This document shows positions 1 to 19,229 of a DNA stretch of 47,500 bases, one piece after another. Both the position numbers and the translations under genes were made by a program. A model generated the notes under the pieces. It was not told the origin of the DNA and did not search any database. It saw nothing but the letters and a program-made list of their open reading frames with translations. Source of the stretch: Glandiceps talaboti (Eukaryota; Hemichordata; Enteropneusta; Spengelidae); assembly GCF_964340395.1 (NCBI RefSeq), contig NC_135557.1:6248716-6296215 (forward strand). Direction: 5' to 3'. Within the stretch, counting starts at the first letter, position 1. Each line of letters starts with the position of its first letter.

Positions 1-1640
1 ATCATTTGGCACACACTTTTTGGACCTTACCCGTAATTTTGGAAGTGACGGGTCACAGATGACCCACACTAAAATTATGCAAATATGTTTAGAAAAATGA
101 CCACGCCTATATCAACAGCCATATGATCCCGTATATTGCATAGATAACAACCGGGGTGGATAGGCAACTGTATCATTAATCATTTAGCAAATAGCATGCA
201 TGTGAATATGTTTAAAAACTGTACAGTTATCTTACAACGTCATTGGCGCTTTTTTTCTTATAATGTCCCAAACAATTTTATGACGACCCAGAAAATGAAA
301 GTCTTGGGACTCCATGTCTCACTCAAAGTCTAATACGTACTTGTATAAATTATTATGTAATAAATTCAAAATTCAAAATTCAAAATTTTATTCAAACATA
401 TGTCATATGTTATTTTTGATACTTTATTTCTTTTGTTTATTTATATTTATAGCAAACAATGATAACACTACTCTGTGTGGGACTCAAAAAAAAGTTTATT
501 CATCTAAGTTTATTTATTTTGTTAGTTACTGACGTTGCCGTATGGTGCACAAACAAGGAAAAAGCTTGAGTAAGTTAACTACATGGGTTGCACTGTTCGC
601 CAGTTTTGTCATAATTTGTCTCAATTCTTGGATATTTTCGATGTCTACCCAGTTAAACCAAGAAGTCGACCAGACGTGGCTATAACAACTCCGTGAGTAA
701 TATAATGTAAAATGTGTAAATAACTAAAAAAATTGAGAATACAATATTTCTCACAAATTTAACGCTGGAAAATTATGTTATTATCAATATATTCAACAAC
801 CATAGCGCATGCGTAATGGTAATACTATACAAGAGAAATATACACATGTAATATTTTGGGTGATCATACCATTGCTTTCTGAAGGGGCCATATTTGTAGT
901 GCGCAATCACGTGGTTTACTGCATTATTCAGAACATTTGAATCCATCGAGACTTCCCTCAAGTGTCTACCCACACGTGTAAGCCTCTTTTAGGACCTTGA
1001 CTATTGAACTTTGATCTTTGAACTTCAGGGTCAGCAGGGACCTACCATAAAATTCTAAAATGACATTGCAACACTGTCATCTTATATCCATCACTATTAC
1101 ATCATTAGTTGTACACGTTCACAAACTGTTAACTCATTATTTTGATAGTAACATATAAAAACTATTACTATACTAATCTCACATCTAATAGTTCCAGAAA
1201 ATAGTGTTTATGAAAATACAAAAGACGTAATTACAATCATGTCCTGTTGGAGGTTGTTGACGGGATTTTTTAAAGTCACATCTGGGTTTATGCGTGATTA
1301 TAAAGCAATTGAAAGTTTTTAGCAATGAGTTTTCGATCGGTCTTGTCCTCATCAGAATGATATTCCATAGTTACGGTTGACCTCTAGGTGGCGGTATGAT
1401 CGGCCGATTGTAGTTTAAAATAATGATCATCATAGGGGCGCCATATAGAGCGTGAACCTAAAATTCAGTTTGATTGTGTTCAACGTGTATAAGGCTATGA
1501 TTTATAACACGTTTACCCACTGGTGATAAAATACTGTTTACAGTGTACGATATTAACATTGTAATATAATAGTCTGTTTATGGTGTCATGTAAGTATTCT
1601 CACTAGTGTCAAATGGCTTGTAAACCGAGCTATACTGTGA
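1..1640. other. No gene seen
   Basis: A+T-rich sequence with no open frame resembling a protein and no recognised repeat other than short A+T tracts. Confidence 0.5.
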
Positions 1641-1649
1641 ACTTTCAAG

Positions 1650-1760
1650 AAATACTACAAGTATGTCTTCTCGGATTGTATTACTCATATTACAACCACT
1701 TCGTGTCTTCGAATTCATAAACTAGAAATAAACAAGAAGAGAGAAAAAAGATATGAGTTT
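1650..1760. repeat. Dispersed repeat, copy A
   Basis: CTCGGATTGTATTACTCATA, TTACAACCACTTCGTGTCTTC and TAAACTAGAA match 8800-8890 (GTCGGACTGTATTATACAGA, TATAACCATTTTGTGTCTTC, TAAACTACAGAA). Both run into purine-rich GAGAGA-type sequence on the right. Confidence 0.55.
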
Positions 1761-1771
1761 TCATTATTGAC

Positions 1772-1925
1772 GTAGACGGACACGTACACGTAGACGTACA
1801 CGTATATGTACACGTACACGTAGACGTACACGTAGACGTATATGTACACGTACACGTACACGTACACGTATATGTACACGTAGACGTACACGTACATATA
1901 CACGTATATGTACATGTACAAGTAC
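1772..1925. repeat. (ACGTAC/ACGTAT) hexamer-like simple repeat
   Basis: Imperfect runs of CACGTA with TATATG interruptions; the cause of Thr/Cys-rich and Tyr/Val-rich false ORFs on the minus strand. Confidence 0.8.
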
Positions 1926-2389
1926 TTTCAATTCTTTTTAAATTAATATTCATTTAACAATACAAAACAAAACAAAAGAAGCGCGACAGCACAGGAAACA
2001 AAATGCACAATTCATGCTGATCATGCAGAATGAAAAACATGTAACAAAGACTAATACAATCCTGTCAAATTCTGAAATTCTTCAGTTACTTAAAATGTAG
2101 TAGAGAACTTGTAATCAAGACTGAGCATACTCAGATGTGAAGGACTATGGGATTATATGATATGTAGTACTTATATAGTACATCATCTGCGGTATCAATA
2201 AACTAAACCTACGACTATGGTAAGGGTAACCATGACTACATTGTCTGTGCTTACAAACAATGTAACAGAATTGTTTACAATACTGATTGATTCATTTATC
2301 ATTAAATTTCCCAGGATGCAACATTCAGCATATTTAAGATTGCGCCGGGGTTTATAATTTCGCTATTGATTGGTATTAACTGAAACCAG

Positions 2390-2970
2390 ATGTAAACTGA
2401 ATGCCATCCGTAGGAGCGAAGCCTCTAGATTTTTGTTCCCAGTCCAACATAATTGCTAAATGCAAATGCCTAACTGTAGCTATCATGCCCCTCAATTAGT
2501 TAATCAATTAAACCAATAACGATTAATTATGCAAATGATCATTGAGATAACATCATCAATAAGCTTTATGGAACACGTGCATTTGTTGCAATCAGGCTGC
2601 AGTGTACCAAATTATTTGGAATTTGAAGCTTGCATTCCTAAGATATATAGCCTTATCACCGAACATCAATAATTATGCAAATTACACCTTACCTCTAAGA
2701 GCTACATCAATAAGCTTTTATGCTATATGTGTACTTTTCAGTGCTTAATGTATGCCATGTTACCAAATTATATGGAATGTCAAGTGTGCATTTTTAAGAA
2801 ATAGCCTACCTACATTAAATAATTTATTTATGTAATTCATTCATTTGGGCGAAAAGCTACAACAGTTAGCTTTATTAAGCTCATCAATGTGTTTAAAATA
2901 TAGGAAATTTAAAACATGAAGTACTGAGATACATACACATACACATCCACAGACAGACAGACAGGTAGGC

Positions 2971-3017
<47 letters not shown>

Positions 3018-3090
3018 TACATTTCCATGGCTATAGAACTACTGAACTTAAAAGAAGTTCAGTTGTGCTTAGGATCGGAGGCTTACAACT
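2390..3090 (+). mobile_element. Helentron-like non-autonomous element, copy 1 (degenerate)
   Basis: It begins with the shared left end (AGATGTAAACTGAATGCC), has about three internal units around TATGCAAAT (near 2530, 2674, 2828), then an (ACAG)n tract at about 2952-3010 and a decayed right end. Same layout as the copies at 17818 and 24720. Confidence 0.6.
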
Positions 3091-3099
3091 AAAACATCG

Positions 3100-3788
3100 A
3101 GGGATTGCCGAACAACTGTGTATAACACACACATTTTATGTTCCCTGAGAACAATTTAGATAGATGAGGCCAGAGAAAAAAATGTTTCTGGTCAGGACAG
3201 TGACGTCTGTCTAAAATGGTGCGATGACGCAATTTTTTCAATTCTCAATAAATCTGTCTCTATCTCAGTCTACTATATATGGCAGTTACTGTTCTTTTTA
3301 TTTAGTACTTTAGAGCAAGTGTAGGGTTCTCCACGATTTTGCCCAATAAAGGGGTGGCTTAATTTGCATATTACTTTGCATATTATTTTCTGCATATTAT
3401 TTCAGATCATAATATTAGAGAGTGAAAACAATGTTTTCAACTGTTACATCAAAAGGGTCTACAGTGAACTAAATTCATATTTTAAACATTAAGCAAACTA
3501 GAATGCAAATAAGTTTGTTCAGATGAACAATTTCCAAACCATCACAATGTAAAAAATTCAGGAAGGAGATTGCCAGTTACACAGCTTTGACGACGTTGGC
3601 CAGCACACTACACATTGCATGCACCTATAGGCTAGCTATCAGTTAGTTTTGAGTTGTTGGTTTCACCTTGTAAACTTGCATGTCAATTATAAAAACAATT
3701 AAAAAAAACAATTCATATTATTTTAATTTTATACAATTTGATATTTTTTATTTATATTAATGGAGAAGGATTTTTCATCAAAATTTGC

Positions 3789-3883
<95 letters not shown>

Positions 3884-6680
3884 TGACAAATTTGGGCTAT
3901 GGATTACATGATACGTTCAATGCTAATGTGGGGTGACAAACACGGCATCCGTATCGTGTCACGACAATCGCGATTCACATCCAAACTTAATCATTTAGGA
4001 CACTTAATTCTAACACGGAACCGTACCGGAGTAGTTATTCTTTAAGAATTAGTATAAACTTTAAGTTTTCATTCATATTCATCGGTACTATAGGAAAAAA
4101 CGGCCATGACGCCGTATGTGTATTATTATGCATATGGAAGGCTTGGAAAATCTCGCAGATGTCCATGACTGTGTTGTCTTCACTGAATTGAAGTACGGAG
4201 GCTTAGTTTTGTGTTTCCTCACGGATCTGCAGACTGCATGTGCTGGTCAAACATAACAAAGACCGACGCGCTGGTATCTAAGTGATACTCACGCTGACCA
4301 ATAACAATTTTTTTTTCGCCTAAGAAACAGGCTTCCCACAGACCACTCAATACAAATATGAACAACACCCGACCCCTACTGATACTTAGTGGTCTGTGCT
4401 GATACACGTACAGAAACTGTGCACACACACATCGACCTTGGAACAAACAAGCTATTGAAAGTTGTCACATTGCAGGCTTAGATTTTGACACATACATGTG
4501 TATATATGATACGCACAGTCCTTGGGCTATCCCTCCATGTTTTAGCTGTAAATTGGTCGGTCGTTGATTATAGGAGAAGTAGATTTTGTGTTAACGAGTG
4601 GAAAGACGAGAACAAGAAATTGGAATCAATGTATCAATGTGGGAAGTGGTAAATATATGTCAAAGAGCGCTTTCCTGGTAATAAAACACTCGCACTACAA
4701 GATTTATCACCTATCCCTGACCTAAAAACACCCACATTTATCGCTCCTCTTTGACATGTTGAGGCCTTCAATTGCAATGCTTTTTACTACCACAGTGAAA
4801 CCGAACACCATTAGCAGGATGTATGTGAATGCAATATCCCATGCCTGGACTATGAGTGACCTTTGAACCTATTGACGTCACAATTCATGCTGAGTAATGT
4901 CTGCACATCTACTGACTTTCGTTTCAGTCTCTGCCAGTCTGTAAGCGTGGTGAAATCTTTGCTTGCATTTATCTCTTCCAATTCATTGGAAATGGTATCT
5001 TCTCATATTCGATAAAGTAATCGCATATTGGCAGATATATATCAATGTAGCTTGTATTGAATATTTATGTCTAGAAGTATCATCGGTATAATTTTGTGGC
5101 AACACATAAATAACTTTGATATGGAAGACTGACTGTTGCCAACTGTCCCAGGTATTAACCACTCAACACCTTTTAAATTGAACGGACTACAACACCAGTG
5201 TTTATAAAACTCAGCCTCAGGGTCTCATCTTTGAGTTTATTTGCTAACTATGAACATTTACTAAAACAATACACATGCAGGCATATAATGAAATATTGCC
5301 TTGTAGTATCACTGCTTCAGTTTGACCGTATTGTGTATCATTTGAAAGGGCGTCGAACTTTCTGGAATTTAGGGAGGTGCGTGATTTTGTTACCGTGGCA
5401 ACTGATTTCCAAAGAACGCTAATGTTTTTAACCAAGTATCACAATCTACCTCACTTTGGGTGGATAATATACACATAATTATTATTAAATTCATACAATT
5501 ATTTTGTCAGCAGAAAAGAATTTACCAAAACAATATTTTAAACGTCCTGTATGTTTCTATGGCAACAGCTACCCTTTTTTACACAATTTGTGTTACATTG
5601 AATAGTACTGATTCATACATGCCACAAGCAAGGAAATATTTTTGTTGAACTATTTTTTTTCTCCATGTTTTATGTCAAAATGTTGAAAAATAATCCACAT
5701 ATTTCGGTGATTTTGGTTTACCATGGCAACGAATGTCCATAAAATTAATCCCGTTTTTGAACTCAGTATAACAAATACCCTACTCAGGGTGGTTAATATT
5801 TTAGTAAACTCTATTATTATTGCAATTATTTCTTTACAATACTATTTAATTATCAATTGATTAGTTTTCAAAGGATAATTAGTTTACAGCTCACAACTGT
5901 ACAGAATAAATGGAAACAATATACACAAAACCCCTGATAAAGACAAATTAAAAAAAAGATGGCTACACAAATATACAAATACACCTTAATTAGCATCGAT
6001 TTAACAAACTGGGGCTGACGGGACAAAACTCTTTATGTATCGAACTTTGTGACATTTAAGTCAACCGATTTTTAGACCAGATGAGAGAATACCACATTTG
6101 TATTAAGTGGATGTTTATCATGAACAGCAATCACACATGCCTTGCGCTGTATTGCACGATAAGTAAGATCGGAGAGAGTAGGAGTAGACAGGCCAACGAT
6201 CTTAGCAATTTGTTTCCATTGACGACAGAGAACAGAGGGTAATGACAGATGTTACAATAAGTTATGAGATATTCAATAATGCTACGATAGAGTAATAGAA
6301 GCAGTCTAGCATCTATATTGTAAAGCGTTTGTGCTATACCGCAACATCATCGATAATGATTACTACGGACGTCACCAGGAAAAGGTGCCGGGCAAGAGGC
6401 CACCCGCATCTCAACCTTTTTTGAAATTTTTTCTGTCAAACCTAGTAAGGTTTGAAGTAAGGGAAGAAGATTCAGAAAGAGACTGTAGTCTGTCTGTCTA
6501 TCTGACTAGAAATCTTTGTCTCAGATATTGGAAAGCCTTCCTGGTGTTCATATATCTGAACTCATTAACTGAAATGACCGTGTATTTCTTAGAAGAACAG
6601 CCATCATGTCCTGATATAAATGGCGGTTAAATTTACATTCTATCACAGACTCAATACATTTTTGTCTTCTGCTACCTAGT
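3100..6680. other. No gene supported
   Basis: Apart from the (AT)n tract, only short chance ORFs. One minus-strand stretch (4219-4330) reads GQREYHLDTSASVFVMFDQH, which looks somewhat protein-like, but it has no supporting splice partners. Confidence 0.45.
3792..3884. repeat. (AT)n microsatellite
   Basis: About 90 bp of almost uninterrupted AT dinucleotide. Confidence 0.95.
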
Positions 6681-6802
6681 TTAAACAGTTGGAATAAACT
6701 TCATCTTCAGTGGTAGCAGAAATATAAACGAATCATAATTATCGAAACGTCTCAGTAGGTCTGACCATATGCAATAAAAGATTATTGTACTTAATAGCTT
6801 AC

Positions 6803-6836
6803 CGTCCATGCCGATCTCTTCACGTAGTTCCGCCAT
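6803..6836 (-). CDS. Orphan first exon, paralogous to exon 1 of the NLR-like gene
   Basis: ATG at 6834-6836 opens exactly 34 nt (MAELREEIGMD plus one base) followed by donor GTAAGC, the same length and phase as exon 1 at 17424-17457 (MAEKPEDSRGE). The bases before the ATG are also alike: GTGCTCCAAAAGAAAG here, GTGTTCCAAAATAGAAA there. No Death-domain exon is visible in the 6.8 kb to the left. Either the first intron is longer than 6.8 kb and the gene continues outside the window, or this is a stranded fragment of a duplicated locus. Confidence 0.45.
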
Positions 6837-6912
6837 ATTCTTTCTTTTGGAGCACGAAGGCGAAGTCCACAATGTACATCCAGGTCACACAGGCAAAGTT
6901 TAGATCACACAC

Positions 6913-6922
6913 GGAAATTCCC
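6913..6922 (-). promoter_or_regulatory. Consensus NF-kappaB motif upstream of the orphan first exon
   Basis: GGGAATTTCC on the minus strand matches GGGRNWYYCC exactly, 77-86 bp before the ATG of the 34-nt exon. It parallels the kappaB motifs before the NLR-like gene and is followed, as there, by CCGTGTGT-like sequence. Confidence 0.4.
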
Positions 6923-6969
6923 CAATATTCCGTTATTTGCTTGGGAAAATTCGATAGTCGCCATTAATG

Positions 6970-9310
6970 TATGCAATACGGCTTTGTGTAAGTCATGTTA
7001 TGAACATGAATATTCATGAACCGTGAGCCATGAAGTACATAAACAGTGCGAGTAATATATTCAAAATGGCCTCCCATGAATATTTAATGATAGGTGTCTT
7101 ATGTACAGAAATGTTTTCACCAACTGTTTGTTAGTAAACATTTGCACATGATTGGATGTCTTTACATATCTTAAACTGGTTGAAGGTAAACCCTCCAAAG
7201 TAATGTGATGGTGTCCCACTAGGCCTACACAAATTATTATGTGTTTTGATCCGGTTACCCAACCCCACCTAGCTTTTCACTGCGTAAAACGGTCGTGGTT
7301 TGCGACGATGTTTTTTTACGTAATCGAGAAAAAATTATAAAATTGGAAAAAAAGTCCCACAAGCGGAAAATAACATCAACTTAAAAAATAAAAAATAAAA
7401 CTGTTCTTTCAATCCGTAATGGCTGTACATCTAATAGGAAGAAATAAACAACATAGAGACCATTTGGAAAAAAAATGGAAAACCTGAACTTAGACACTCA
7501 CACATGAAAAACAATATAATAAAACATTAAAAATAAAAAATCTATCTACCCCACCTATTGTAAAATTAAGCGTAATCGAAACCACGCAGTTCGTTTTATT
7601 AGGCCTAATCAATAATCATTTGTAGTTTTGTTTTTTAATGTACAAATTACACAAATTTCAACTCATTTCATCTCATTAATAACACAACTATTTTGTATGG
7701 ATTGGTATAGTACCTGACACGTTGAAAATTGAAATAGGTAGACCACAAACCGATTCAATTATTTGTTTAATAAATTCCTTGATTATAACAATAGTGTTTC
7801 GATCAGTATTTGCAACTTAACACACATTGTTGTCAACCACAGCCTCTTTTACGGCACCGTCCAAAACGCACCACATTCAATTGCTTCAGCACATATATAT
7901 GCTCTGACTTGCGTGAATGCTTAACACGATATTGTGCACATTGGGGTGGAACTCCTTTTTCATTTTCTGCTTCCTGCCAGACCATTTTGGCCTTGAGGAC
8001 CAAAAGTTCGTGTATATGTTCTATAAGTTTATATTTTACGATTAATAGTGGTTTTGAAAAGCATAGAAAACAAATCATCAAATTTTCAAATGAGGTGTCA
8101 ATAAGTTTATCTTACAACCATAGCTTATTGAAAGATACCAAATCAAAAGACTCTACACATATTGACCAGGTTTCAAGGATTGGGGTTTCTTCTACTCTTT
8201 TCTTTTCTATTTTCTTGTGTACGATGTACTTGAACATTGGAATAACTTAAGTGTCTGAATAAGCAGCGCCAAACTATAAATAAACAGTCTATCAAGACAA
8301 TTATTGGTTCCATCCTGTTGTAAGACAATCTCATGGCTTATATTAAAAAATATACACCACATAGCATAAAACATTACAATAATAAAACAATCTTGTATCA
8401 GGTTTGGTGTTACTAAAAACTTTCATTACTTCAGACTAACAATGGATAGCAACGACATTTGATTTACTTCAATGTATTACACAGTAGATAGACAGCTAGT
8501 AGTTGGATATATATGTAATATGTAAAAGTATCAGGTTGAAATACGGAATTATGTAAGACAAAGCTTAAAACCAAACTGTATCACTGTGTTTGACAACATA
8601 TCTCGGTAAATAGTTTATTTTGTAAAGTAACAAAATACCAGTACATTTGACTACAGGTCTACATGTACATTTACCAATTGATCCTGTATTCTAAAAAACC
8701 TACATATTCTATATTGTACATGATAGTTTACCCCGGTGTATTCAGAGAGTTTAATTTCTCGCGGTTTTTTGTCTTGTTAGTCCGAATTCAGTTGTAGTAC
8801 TGTATCCTGTCGGACTGTATTATACAGATTATAACCATTTTGTGTCTTCAAACTCGTAAACTACAGAAGGAAAGAGAGAGAAAGAGAGTAGAAACCAAAA
8901 ATTAGGTTACACCATTATAGTTGAAAACGTATACATAACAGATAGATGGTCTCCTATTAAAGTAAAAACTGGATTCTGCAAGACAAATGGACCTTGGTGA
9001 TGCACATATTACAGAATTGGATTCATAAAATAGTATACCGGTTAGGTAAATAACAGATCAATGAATCATGTTATATTATACTAAAACAGGCCTTTAATTA
9101 CGAATTAATTAAAGATGAACGCATCACGTACCGCTTCAAAATGAAATAGTTTAAATTAATGGTGTTTCTTGAAAAATAAACGAAATTATGTGACTTGAAA
9201 TCATGAAATGACCCTCCAGGATCCTGTGTTAATGAGATTACCTTAAATGAAATTCCCCTCCATGGCTGATTACTGTTGTCACCTACTTTAATATCTTATC
9301 TCAATGTTAA
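6970..9310. other. No gene seen
   Basis: A+T-rich; holds dispersed-repeat copy B and a GA-rich tract near 8870. The terminal exon of the NLR-like gene should lie somewhere left of 9834 and may be here, but I could not place it. Confidence 0.4.
8785..8895. repeat. Dispersed repeat, copy B
   Basis: Partner of the block at 1650-1760, same orientation, followed by (GA)-rich sequence. Family not recognised. Confidence 0.55.
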
Positions 9311-9317
9311 CATTAAT

Positions 9318-9799
9318 AGCTCGCGTAGAGGCTCAGTGATTAGTACGCATGTGCATCCTATATACTATGTGACTTTTTGTGGTGGTTTTGCCCAAGGATG
9401 CATTGCGGTGCAATGACTACGCATGCGCGTTGTATATACTATGCACATATTCCACGTGGAGGGTGCCATGTACGATATCATCATGAGGCACCTGGTCACA
9501 AACGAAGTTACCCTGCTTTGCCTAGTTATGATATTAGTTCGCGTAGCAGCCGCAAATCGGCCGTGTAATGGCTAAATAACTAGTACGCATGCGCAACCTA
9601 GAAACTAAGCAATGTTTTTTTTTTTCGGTTTTACCTAAGGATGCATTGTGGCACAATGAGTACATATGAGCATTCTATATACTTTTTGCGTTCGCCATGC
9701 AGAGGACACAAGCTACAAAATCATCATTAGGCACCTGGTCACAAATGATTCTACCCTGCGCAAGCTTATGGGCTTTGCCTAGTTATGATATAATGATTA
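9318..9799. repeat. Tandem duplication of a ~220-260-bp block
   Basis: Unit 1 (9318-9536) and unit 2 (9537-9799) share CGCGTAG, AGTACGCATG, AAGGATGCATTG, AGGCACCTGGTCACAAA and TTTGCCTAGTTATGATAT in the same order. Unit 2 carries a longer T-run and small insertions. It lies just 3' of the last recognised NLR-like exon. Confidence 0.65.
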
Positions 9800-9833
9800 A
9801 GTTACAACTGGTATATTTATGTAAATGACTCAC

Positions 9834-17457
<7,624 letters not shown>

Positions 17458-17481
17458 CGTGTTTCTATTTTGGAACACACG

Positions 17482-17527
17482 GGGAAATTCCAAAACATAA
17501 AGGGAAAGTCGGAACACGGAAAATCCC
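17482..17527 (-). promoter_or_regulatory. Two consensus NF-kappaB motifs upstream of the NLR-like gene
   Basis: GGGAAATTCC at 17482-17491 and, on the opposite strand, GGGATTTTCC at 17518-17527 both match GGGRNWYYCC exactly. They lie 25-34 and 61-70 bp before the ATG. Rel/NF-kappaB control is common for innate immune receptors. Function here is inferred from motif match and position only. Confidence 0.5.
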
Positions 17528-17548
17528 TAAAACCAGCGTCAGTTTCTT

Positions 17549-17558
17549 GATATATACC
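17549..17558 (-). promoter_or_regulatory. TATA-like box of the NLR-like gene
   Basis: GGTATATATC on the minus strand, about 92 bp before the ATG and about 22 bp before the distal kappaB motif. Transcription would be expected to start near 17520-17530, which would place the proximal kappaB motif in the 5' UTR. Confidence 0.3.
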
Positions 17559-17817
17559 ACTACTCTACGACAAGGTCAAACCAATTTATGCACAGTCTAG
17601 GGCTGTGAGTGAATATTCATGATTCACCATTAGATCCGGGGTCAACGTATACCGAGGGCATTAACCCATTCACCATTATTACATGTGGACTCAGAACACT
17701 AAAAGACTGACTGCGGGCGTACCGGGATCTGATGTGCAGGGCTTGATACGCTAGATTTCCCCAATACATAGGGCATAGACCACACGGACTCCCATAACCG
17801 TGACAAAGAAAAAACAA

Positions 17818-18803
17818 AGATTTAAACTGAATGCCTCCCGTAAGGGAATCACTAATTATACAAATAATTCATTGAACTAAAAAATATGGTAACAGGCTTT
17901 GTTTTTGAACAAGCGTGCTTTCTTAGGTTAATGTATGTGCCAAGTTATACGGAATTTGAAGAGTGCATGATACTGATTAATTACTGAATATTATTCATTA
18001 CTCAAAATACTCATTAAAGGAAAAAGTTGTAGCAACAAACTTCATAGCACAGGTGCGTATTATTATGATTGATATATGTACCATATTATACGAAATTTGA
18101 AGCTTGCATTTTAACTTATAGCCTAGTTACCTAATAATAATTAATTATGTATGCAAATTTCTCATAAAAGTGTAAGCTATATCAACAAATTTATAGGATA
18201 TATCCGCTTTGTTATGGTTAACGTATGTACTAAATTATATTGAAATTCAAGTATGCATTCTTATGATATATCCTAATTACCGAAACTATCAATAATGCAA
18301 ATTAGTTATGAACACTGCACTGTAATGGTACATCAACAAACTTTATAGGGCGTATAAACTTTGTTATGGTTAATGTATGAAGTAAATTATATTGAAATTG
18401 AAGTATGCAGTCTTAAGATATAGCCCAATTACCAAAAATCATTAATTATGCAAATTATTCATTAACACTGTAAGGTACATAAACAAACTTGATAGGACGT
18501 GTGTTTTCTTATGGTTAATGTATGTACTAAATTATATTGAAATTGATGTTTGCAGTCTTAAGATATTGCTTAATTAGTTGATTTCATTGACATGCAAATT
18601 GCCCTAATTAACATGAACAGATCTCGCCGAAAAAGCTAATCAGGTCCAGCCATTACCCCAAACATAATAGGTACTAAATTTCATTATAATTGAGCCAGCC
18701 GTTTTTAAGAAAATGGTGAAACAGACAGACAGACAGACAGACAGATACACACACACACACAGATATCCCCTTTTAATACCTCATGTACGCTTACGGGAGA
18801 TAA
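17818..18803 (+). mobile_element. Helentron-like (HINE/pearl-type) element, copy 2
   Basis: Left end GATTTAAACTGAATGCCTCC with subterminal CTCCCGTAAG, six diverged tandem units with anchors at 17861, 18003, 18154, 18298, 18451 and 18595 (spacing 142-153 bp), then (ACAG)n/(AC)n and a right end TTTTAATACCTC...TTACGGGAG. Subterminal inverted repeats, a tandem core, a tetranucleotide tract and a 3' stem-loop are the layout of non-autonomous Helentrons such as DINE-1 and bivalve pearl elements. No coding capacity. It lies about 360 bp upstream of the NLR-like gene. Confidence 0.7.
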
Positions 18804-19085
18804 TAAAAAAGCATAACCAAATATATGCATGAGTAACGCATTTTAAATACAAGTAATGGCATAACCTTACTGAACGAGTTGTCTATCTTACTTATACTAC
18901 AGCGTGATTGGCTCAAACGGATTTTTTGAATCTTTTTTTATCCAAAAGTGGAATTTTTGGCTACAAATGTTGCAAGTGCCCCGGTTCGTTTGTGCGCCTT
19001 TTTCTTCTAGACACCCCCCCCCCCCAGTTCCGTTGACATCATTCTGTAACACATCATGACAAACGAATGTATTGTTTTTTGAAAC

Positions 19086-19226
19086 ATGGATTCAGACGAA
19101 GCTTCATTCGATCAACTAGATTCACTACGAAAAGAATTACTGTGCAATCAATCAAACGACAAATTTTTAACACCATTGTCCAATTCGCAGTTTAAGAAGA
19201 GCCTGGACGAGAAAATACGACAGTGA
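19086..19226 (+). CDS. Short coding-like ORF, decayed continuation
   Basis: 46 codons from ATG: MDSDEASFDQLDSLRKELLC, then SNSQFKKSLDEKIRQ and TGA. Downstream, another frame still reads THKATNWTASLYTES, faintly like the T..KATNWA region of Crypton-type tyrosine-recombinase-derived proteins. Probably a dead transposon fragment. Confidence 0.25.
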   Translation: MDSDEASFDQLDSLRKELLCNQSNDKFLTPLSNSQFKKSLDEKIRQ

Positions 19227-19229
19227 ACA

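Noticed and set aside
4219-4446. 75-codon minus ORF ending GQREYHLDTSASVFVMFDQH
   Set aside because: Looks mildly protein-like, but there is no recognisable family, and a strong-looking donor (GTGAGTATC) falls inside it without partner exons.
6331-6630. 99-codon plus ORF
   Set aside because: No domain, no splice context, composition like flanking DNA.
7810-8250. 146-codon plus ORF
   Set aside because: A+T-rich with no motif; also open partly on the opposite strand, as expected by chance.
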